From the NCBI GenBank assembly GCA_964020975.1, contig OZ026627.1, positions 36,202,533 through 36,266,532 of the forward strand: a stretch of DNA of 64,000 bases. The letters run 5' to 3'. Position numbers and translations under genes: made by a program. Below the pieces are notes generated by a model. The model ran no database searches. It was given only the letters and a program-made list of their open reading frames with translations, and was not told the DNA's origin. Shown one piece after another: positions 56,080 to 64,000 of this stretch. Position 1 is the first letter of the stretch. Each line of letters opens with the position of its first letter. This DNA comes from Hermodice carunculata. Lineage: Eukaryota; Annelida; Polychaeta; Eunicida; Amphinomidae.

Positions 56080-57672
56080 ATATTTTGGATGGTTGTGGTG
56101 TCCGCATCCTTCGCTGACTTTGAATTGAACCCAGGTCCTAGAGGCAGAAAACCCAAGTAACCATGTGAAAATTGTGGAAAGGCAGTTACATGGAAACAAA
56201 AAGGCATAAGGTGTGATAACTCAGATTGTCAACAATGGTTTCACATGGACTGTCAAAACATGAGGTCAACTATATATAAATGCATTGACTCTAGTAGTTG
56301 TGTATGGGAATGTTTAGAGTGTGCTTTACAAATTTTATTTCATAATTGTTTGATGTTCATTCTATTTCCAGCAGTAATAGATTTTCTAGACTCTCGAGTG
56401 AAACAAGCAAAGATACTAGTATACACTAATCTACATCCTCGCCGGATCCACCGTTAGCAAGCTCCTCACACCACAAAGCAGCCTCCGACGACTAGATAGC
56501 AAAAAACTTAACCATGCTGTTTACTCAACGTCAATTGCCAGTCAATACTTGATAAACGTGAAGAATTTGACAACCTATTACAAAAGCAGTAAACCTGACA
56601 TAGTGATTGGTATAGAGTCTTGGCTTACATGATAATGAAGTTTTTCCACCTGGTTATGTAATATAGCGTCGAGGCGGCACACACAAGAGAAGGGGCAGAG
56701 TATTTGCAGCCCATCAGAGATGACACCATGAGCTCCAGGGTGGAAGATCCTGAGTCAGAATGTGAGATCCTTTAGGTGAAGACAGACATTTCATCATGCA
56801 AATCTCTGCTTGTGTCAGCTTTTTATAGACCACATGCAAATGACATGGTCAGCTTAGAACAACTTCAAGTATCTCTTGACAAGCTCCCTAAAGGTAACTG
56901 TCACATATGGATAGTGGGCGATTCCAACTTCCCCAGCATCGACTTGCCTTTCAACTCCTTTAACCCATCATGTTGCTCTCCAACCCAGCATAATCAGTTC
57001 CTGGATACACTGGCAAACCATGGTCTATCGCAAGTATTAGACAAGCCTACCCGAGATGAAAATACACTCAACCTACTTATTGTAAATAATAACATTTAAA
57101 ACAAGCTTGATGATATGATGCATGAGATAAGAAAAGAGACCAGAAAAGTGTATTGGAACTATGTGGAGTCAATTATAGTTCCCCTAGAACACCAACCACA
57201 AGGCCCGAAGAACTGTGGACCTTCATTAAACATCAAAAAAAGGACACAGTGGGTATTGCCCCTTTAAAAGACCAAGGAATTCTGAGAGCCACTCCAAGGT
57301 ACAAAGCGGAGATATTGAACAAGCAGTTCCGGTCTGTGTTTACACAGGAACATCCAGTTGTGGATGACGAGCTCTGCAACAATATCTATCCTGTCATCAC
57401 AGTACCTACCATCACCACCTGAAGCTTCTGGGGAACCTAAACCCAAACAAGGCCATGGGACCAAATGAGCTGTATCCTAAGGTTCTAAAACAACTAGCAG
57501 CATCGGTCACTCATGTCTTCCAAGCCATCTTCACCAAATCCCCGTCTTCTGGGGAAGTTCCATCAGATTGGAGAACAGCAAACGTAGCGCCTTTACACAA
57601 ATAGGAGGGAGGTACAACCCTGCAAATTACACACCTTACCTGCATAACCTCCAAGATTTTAGAACACATAAT
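56080..57672 (+). mobile_element. decayed CR1/Jockey-type LINE (2A-like, zinc finger, endonuclease, RT start)
   Basis: Order seen: a 2A-like DFELNPGP (56116-56139), a PHD-like Cys/His finger (CENCGKAV at 56164 to CLECALQ near 56330), APE endonuclease segments (SAFYRPHAND; GDSNFPSIDLPF; LDTLANHGLSQVLDKPTRDE at 56776-57099), a linker (57153-57422) and the first RT motifs (NKAMGPNELYPKVLKQLA, near 57446). The frame changes several times and has in-frame stops, including one between the 2A-like motif and the finger. GDSN replaces the usual GDFN. The match stops near 57672, where a minus-strand element begins, so most of the RT is missing. The 5' limit is uncertain. Confidence 0.75.
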
Positions 57673-57679
57673 GACCAAA

Positions 57680-59030
57680 TCTTACTTCAGTGGCCTTAAG
57701 CACAAACTTGCCGTGGATGCCATTGTGTCAAGAGGGGTAAACTTTACAGAAAAGTCTGTGATCTGTCATCCATTTAATGTTTGCAAGTTGTTCACCACAT
57801 GGTGGTTAACAGCTGCGCTATCACTGATGATACTTGTGATGTTGTTTCGTGCTTCTGCAAGTGTTGCATTGCTGTCACGCCCAGACCAATATGCAAAAGC
57901 AGAAGTCACATCACAAATACTGTCTCTTATCTGCTGGGTGTAGTCCTCTGCCATCCCTCCTGGCAAGTAAGCTACAGAGTGATGTGCTGCCGAACATTCT
58001 CAGTCTCTGCGGTCACATGTACTTCATTGGTATGATTTCCACCGATGCTTGTAGCATCAAAAGCCAGAGTACGATAGGAATTCTGAGATAGATTACTCCC
58101 TGCCTGGATATCACTTAGGGTGCCCATCTCCCTAACCACACTGGACACTGTCCTTGGGTTTCGGCATTTCCGCCAGTGTCTTTCCAGTTATTTCCTTAAC
58201 TATGAACTTGATGATACTGGACACATGATTAACTGGCCACATATGTTCAAGTGCATAGTAAATGGATTTTCTAACTGAACTCTTGTAGCTTTTTCCATCC
58301 TTTGTCATTATTTCCTGACTGAGTTTTTCTTTTTCAGGCTGTAGTTGTTTTTTCAGTTCCTTTATTTGATGCTTTAAGGTTTTCACTTCAGCTTCAGTTT
58401 TTGCATGTCACTTGCAGTGGAACTTGTCTTGTCTTGTCAGATATTATTTTCCTTCTCTTTTTTGATATATATTCACTTTTTTCAGGTTGTTGATCTCTTT
58501 CTTCAGACTTATTATCTCAGATCTCTTGTTCTGTATGATAGAGTTCTTCCTCTTTAAAGCTTGATTAACCCCATCCGGGCAATATGTGCTCACGGTCTTT
58601 TCAAACTTTGAGTTTTGTCTTTGCAGTTCCTCTACTTGACGTTGGTTTTTGGCCTCGGCTGTTTTGGTCTGTTGTAGCTCACTATTGACAGAGGAGCACA
58701 CATTGCAGTCTTGTATAATTTTGACAATTTCTAGCTCTGACGGCAGCTGTTGTTTCATAGGCACTGCATCCAGACTGACTGATGATCTATTGGAGATCTA
58801 TCTGACATAGAAACAAACTCTTCTCTCAAGCATGCTAGAAGGTTTGCAGCACCATTTTCACAATGCAGTCTCTTGCTGTGGCAAGTGACTTTCTTCTCCA
58901 TTCTGACGATCCTTTGGCGTAGTATGTCATTGTCACTTACTGTCCAGGACATGTTCTTGCTTTGTGCAAACTCTTATACATCTTTCTGTATGAGACTGAT
59001 GTCTTTAGGGCATTTCTTGTACAGGTTAAC
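57680..59030 (-). mobile_element. decayed coiled-coil element-like gene, family unknown
   Basis: Reading leftward, in several frames: a short helical segment ending just before MSWTVSDNDILRQRIVRMEK (58952), a Gln/Glu/Lys-rich coiled coil (58764-58444), a second coiled coil followed by a conserved-looking helical region KSYKSSVRKSIYYALEHMW (58386-58132), and a C-terminal block (GGMAEDYTQQIRDSICDV; SDSAAVNH; 57966-57766) that continues to FTPLDTMASTA near 57700. The Asp-containing blocks suggest a transposase-like core, but this is inference. Stops and frame changes show decay. Confidence 0.45.
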
Positions 59031-59319
59031 GATGTATCAATTAGTTATGTAGCCATCTTTACACGTATACTGTTTGGTCCAGTAAGGCCTGCATTGTGAC
59101 CTGGAAGTATAAAAATAAACAAATAAAGTCTATGCTTTTATAACTTTATATCTATATAAATTATGTAACACATTAGATATTCACAGATCGTCTCGATGAA
59201 TTTTAAATAAGTAGGCCTAACAATAATATACTGGCACATTGCAAAAAAATCCCATAAACTGCATTTTGCAACAAAAGAATCTATGGAATGCGCTGCATGT
59301 AATTGCATTGCTGGGTTAC

Positions 59320-59955
59320 AATATTTTATCTTTGCCAAGTTGATATCAAACTATGGTACTTGCAGTCTCTTAATGCATGAATTTCTCAACTTCACTAGAG
59401 CCATCACACACAGGTGAATCATAGAAATGTAAAATATGCCTTACAACTGATCCAAATATTTCCAGCTTTGAACTATGTAGAACACTGCATTTTTTTCACT
59501 TCTGGGGGAATTGGGTGAAATGGTCTTTTTCCAAATAAATTTCTTTGCTCTATTGTGATGCAATGTAATAGAACAAATTTGAATATATACACAAGTGAAT
59601 CATAAATTATTATGGAGGTATATAATCTTGTGTTTCAAAGGGAAGCAGATAAAAGTGAACATAGTTGCCTTTATTATTTCAAGAAAGAACAAAGATTGAA
59701 AGAAAGGGGGGCAGAAAAAAAAACAGTTGTATGTGATTGAAATGCTAAATTGCAATTTTTATCTTGGTTAAGTTGATATCGGGGTGCACAAACTCAGATA
59801 CCAGTAAACTGGTGGTCTTTCAACACATGAAATTCATAATTTCTTCGAGACCATCGCACACAGGTAAAGCAAAGAAAATGTAGATCCATGCTTTTCAACA
59901 GACCAAAACACTTTCAGCTTTGAGCCATACATGACAAGAACAGTGCCTTTTTTAT
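59320..59955. repeat. diverged tandem pair (about 430-base offset)
   Basis: 59320-59520 and 59750-59955 share AAGTTGATATC, CATCRCACACAGGT-like and TTTCAGCTTTGA segments. They may be part of the flanking sequence of the coiled-coil element. Confidence 0.45.
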
Positions 59956-60189
59956 TATTTTTTCTTATGAACATTTTGTAGTGCCAACCAGAACTCCCAG
60001 AAGAGTTACACTTGATATTTTTCTTATGTATGAAACCACCTATTTTTAAAGTTCTTGGAAGTATAAAACCCAAATGAATTAGTTTCAAAATCAATTCAGA
60101 TGAAATTTTCTTGTAAACTTCTATCAACGATCAAATGTTCAACATTTAATGATTTACTCTATACATGTTTATATACTAGTATGATATAG

Positions 60190-60233
<44 letters not shown>
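60190..60233. repeat. (CAT)n microsatellite
   Basis: About 14 units. Confidence 0.95.
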
Positions 60234-60400
60234 ATATTATATTAGCATTGTCATTCTTAGAACAGAATAAAAATCAATTCTGAGTGTGAAAAAATCGGAT
60301 TCTCCTTTTTCAATTTAATTTATATTCTGATTCACATTTGAATTTTTAAATTTATTCTGAGTTCAGGATTGGTGTACACAAATCTTGCTTTAACAGTTTT

Positions 60401-60540
60401 TATTTTTTGTTTGTTTGTTTGTTTGTTCGTTTGTTTGTTTTTTTGTTTTTTTTGGGGTTTTTTTTGGTTTTTTTTTTGGTTTTTTTTTTTGGTTTTTGTT
60501 TTTGTTTTGTTTTGTTTTTTTGTTTGTTTTTTGTTTTGAT
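60401..60540. repeat. (GTTT)n / T-rich tract
   Basis: GTTT units grading into T runs with GG and GT interruptions. Confidence 0.9.
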
Positions 60541-63500
60541 CTAAAGCATGAAAAATAATGCATGGACATCAAATTATTTCCATATCAATCTGCCATCATT
60601 TTGTTTATAAATGTGGGGAAAAATTCTGAGTTAACACTTGCTACTTACATTTACATGTAGTGTACAAAAACTTTGATCAAACATTACTACTGTGTACACT
60701 AAATAATTTTCAGGAACCATGATTTGAAACCAAAAAAATAATACATAAAAATTAAATTCATTGTACTATAGCCTGAAGCCAGGTCATAAATTTAAGGAGC
60801 AAGATATCTTGAGTCAAGGGTTACAGCTACATGAGAGTACATGGAAAATGTCGTGGTCAAAAAATTGGACTGCGATTCGTCACAGCAGTTTGACGTGATG
60901 CTTTCCAGGGCAATTTGGGCCTAAAAAGGCAAAAGTGTAGATTTTGACGGCAAACCTCACCTTGTAGGAGTAAAGGCTCTCCAAAATCGAACTAACTCTT
61001 CAGCCTGACAGTAGAATTGCTTCCAGTTGGAGTATGTTGATGGGGAAAACTTCTGTAGAATCAGCAGGATATGACTGAAAAAGTGATGCGGTTTGTGTAT
61101 GCCGATTGCATAATGCTGGGTGCTCCTGGCGTAAAACCAGTTAAATGGCCCAATTTGGAATGCACTTTGATCCAGTAATCGAATTATATGTCGCATTTGG
61201 AGTTATATAAAAATTTGAACCTCTTAACAAGTTTTTTATTTGACACATTATAAACACACGAAGTGCTCAAAAAATAATATTCCAGATGTTTTTATAATGT
61301 ATGACAATCCCTCATGTACCTCGGTTACCACATGTAAAAGGTATACATAATTTTACGGGAAGAGAGGAACAATGTAAGTGTTAGACTATAAAGCCTGTTA
61401 ATGACCTGATATTTATAGTTTAGAATGTACTGTATGTTCTTCTTTTAACCTTTCAAATTTAGCCTGCCCAGTCGAGCAATGGTCATGTATTTCCTGAAGC
61501 TGAAAATGCTATTACATTTTTCACTTTCTGGAATAATGGCTGATTTATGATTTTTTGGAGACCTTTTTCACTGAAGATATTTGCACTTTAAAAATGAAAT
61601 TCAGGCCTCTCAAAGGGGCAGTTTCAATTATGACAATGGTGGATATTCTGTCCCGCGACATGCTATGTAATTATAATAAACATGGAAATGGAGGTAACAA
61701 CTTGAAGCTATAACATACATGATTTCACACATTCAACTTAATGACGAATATAAATGAATATTTGTGAATACACTGTGAGCTACAATGAAATGTTTACAAA
61801 CTATAGCAGCGTCTGTGAATCCTATAGATAGCGGAAGATTAATAATAAAAGATACTGCATAAATATGAAATATACATATATAGCTACAGTATTTTTTTTA
61901 TATCTGTATACTTTGATAGCTTTGGTTCGATTCCATGATAAAGTTGGCCGGGTGGTTAATGCTAGGCACGTGCAGCACTCAAAACGCTTGTTTTAAAATA
62001 CGAATAACTCACAGCAGAATTGCTAAGCAGATATAAAAAAGTCAAGTCAGATGTTATATTCCATGTGGTTGGTAATGGAGGTAACAGTTTTATGCTTGGT
62101 ATCATGCTTTTTGTTGCGATACATTGTAGTTGTACAAAAAGTTTTGAATATATTTGGCCTATATTGTATATTATCTATTGCGAGTTCTCCAAAAAAAAAT
62201 GCTGCCTAAGACTGACAGCATTAGGCACTGGAATTGAAATCACAGCACATATGATGAGGGAAAGAGATATTTTAGCATAAAAGTCTATTTGATCAGTCTT
62301 CTCAGCTCCATCTTGCATTAGGTACCTGACAAGTGTGGGCAAATAGTATTCACACACTAAAGAATTGTTTTAATAAAAATTGATGGTCAGTATTTCACGA
62401 TATCTGAGATACCTACATGGGACCAATGATTTTTTACATGTGAGGTCACGGAGGTAACGGGCTTTTTATCAAAAGTAAAAGATGCTATTCAAACAATGAA
62501 ACCTGCAATGGCATGCTTTATTGTTTGTTCCAAGAACATACCTTCAGCCACTTTCATCGCTGCTTCTTTCCACTTGCATTATATTTGTAACGCTTACACA
62601 TGATTAACTCATTCTTTCCAAGACAACAATTATCGCAATATTTCAAATTTGCTTTTGGCTGAAAATATATCAAATATCAGCTTACTTAGTTTTACCAAAA
62701 AATGAGCATGCATGTAGATGTAAGCGGCAATTTTAATAACTGTTCAGAAGTTCAATTTTTACCAGTATGTTTAGAGAATTCTATTTGGATCCACATAAGC
62801 AATTCGATGGGAACATCATAGAAGCAGCAAGACATGCCGCATGTTTTTGGTGCTTCAATGCTCGCTTTTATTTATTTTTTTTTTCGATTCATCCACAGCA
62901 CATCAACCTACGTCGGCCACTTAAAATAGTTTTCAGTTTTTGCTGTCTGGCGCAAAGTTAATTCCGAAGACATAAGTACAATGAATTTCTGTTCATTTGG
63001 ATATGCTACGTAATACCTTGGTAAATAATTAGACCGTAGATCATGATAGCTTGGGCACGCTAATAAAAATGAAATACATCTTCAATACTTCTTATGACCG
63101 AGGTAGCGCCCATAAATAGTACTCTTTGTGTTAACGTCATGGCTCTCCGTCTATTTCTGTACAATTTTATGCTGACCAATAGACTTATATTTGTGGTCAA
63201 CACACAAAAGTGTATTCTGAAAGAATGCACATTTTCTTTACATATAAACCCTTACATTGTAGCCAATATGGTGTACGTACGTTGCTGGTGACGGAGACTA
63301 CATAAATTTTGGCGACATTGAATGAAATAAAATGATGCAAGGGAACATATACTCAAGACAACTATTTGTTATCTGGTTTATCAATTCAAGCATTGAACAC
63401 ACACACACAAAATACCAAAAGATAGTGTTTCAGAAAATTACAAGACATTGTGTGACACTTATACACAGCAAACGTGTGTGGCGACAGGAGGGAGAACAGA

Positions 63501-63565
63501 CACAATTTTTTTATTCTATTCGTCATATGCATAATTTTTGCTATAAATGCCATAAAATGTATGTG

Positions 63566-63684
<119 letters not shown>

Positions 63685-64000
63685 AAATAAAGCTCAAAGA
63701 TGCGTCTCCAAGATTTTATGCTGAATCCAGTTTCAGATGAAGTCACATTTGATTTAAGATCTTCTGAAGTTTGGCGACATTGTTTTTACGTAATTGGGAT
63801 AGTTAAGTTGCTTTCGACGTTTTGACCTAGTTTGCCTGGAGGATACCCCCTGGCCACGCTCGCTGTGCGGTCACAATTTGCTGCACTAACAAAGAGGTGT
63901 CAGAATAGCAGCGGCATGCGGGTGCCTGCTATCGCAAGACATCTCCGACATCAAACTGCCATGAACTAAGTTATTAAGGACAGGTGAGACACCAAAAATA

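Noticed and set aside
61920-61985. tRNA-like GGTTCGATTCC near a GGTTAATGCTAGG block
   Set aside because: The order and spacing of the boxes do not fit a tRNA or a tRNA-SINE.
61690-62462. GGAGGTAAC recurring three times
   Set aside because: Too short and irregularly spaced; no surrounding similarity.

Overview
The window looks like a stretch of an AT-rich, microsatellite-rich animal nuclear genome, probably a marine invertebrate. The clues are spliced genes with GT-AG introns, C-type lectin domains, a tRNA-derived SINE, CR1-type LINE remains and very many simple repeats. The sequence alone does not settle the phylum. Most open frames are chance frames or microsatellite translations; the real coding signal is in short exons that agree in splice phase.

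The main gene is on the + strand at 26562-42964. Eight exons join in phase (76+246+144+243+135+69+79+196 nt) into 395 codons plus a stop. The product is a predicted type I membrane protein: signal peptide, two long-form C-type lectin domains (CTLDs), a short stalk, one membrane helix and a basic cytoplasmic tail. Each CTLD is encoded by two exons split at the same place and phase, so the second domain probably arose by internal duplication. A single-CTLD product starting within intron 3 is also possible.

Upstream, on the same strand, are the last three exons of a second receptor: a Ser/Thr-rich stalk (3844-3933), a membrane helix (4413-4494) and an 87-residue tail (6237-6501). Its helix exon has the same 1-then-2 splice phases as the main gene, so it may be a tandem relative. 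Its ectodomain is not in the window. Between the two genes lie two copies (about 22.4-23.1 and 25.4-26.2 kb) of a 0.7 kb duplication, each carrying a 189-nt exon-like module with phase 1-1 borders. The second copy is open and has six cysteines; the first is broken.

The remainder is mostly repeats. At 1.96-3.0 and 34-36.5 kb (forward) and 43-46.6 kb (reverse) there are degenerate long-unit repeats; the copy in intron 3 of the receptor ends in a perfect hairpin. A 0.35 kb inverted repeat lies in intron 1. A pogo-like MITE sits inside a tandem array in intron 7. A reverse-transcriptase fossil is at 24.2 kb. A CR1-type LINE at 56.1-57.7 kb carries a 2A-like motif and abuts a minus-strand coiled-coil element of unknown family (57.7-59.0 kb). 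Little else is recognisable in 6.5-22.4 kb or 59.9-64 kb.
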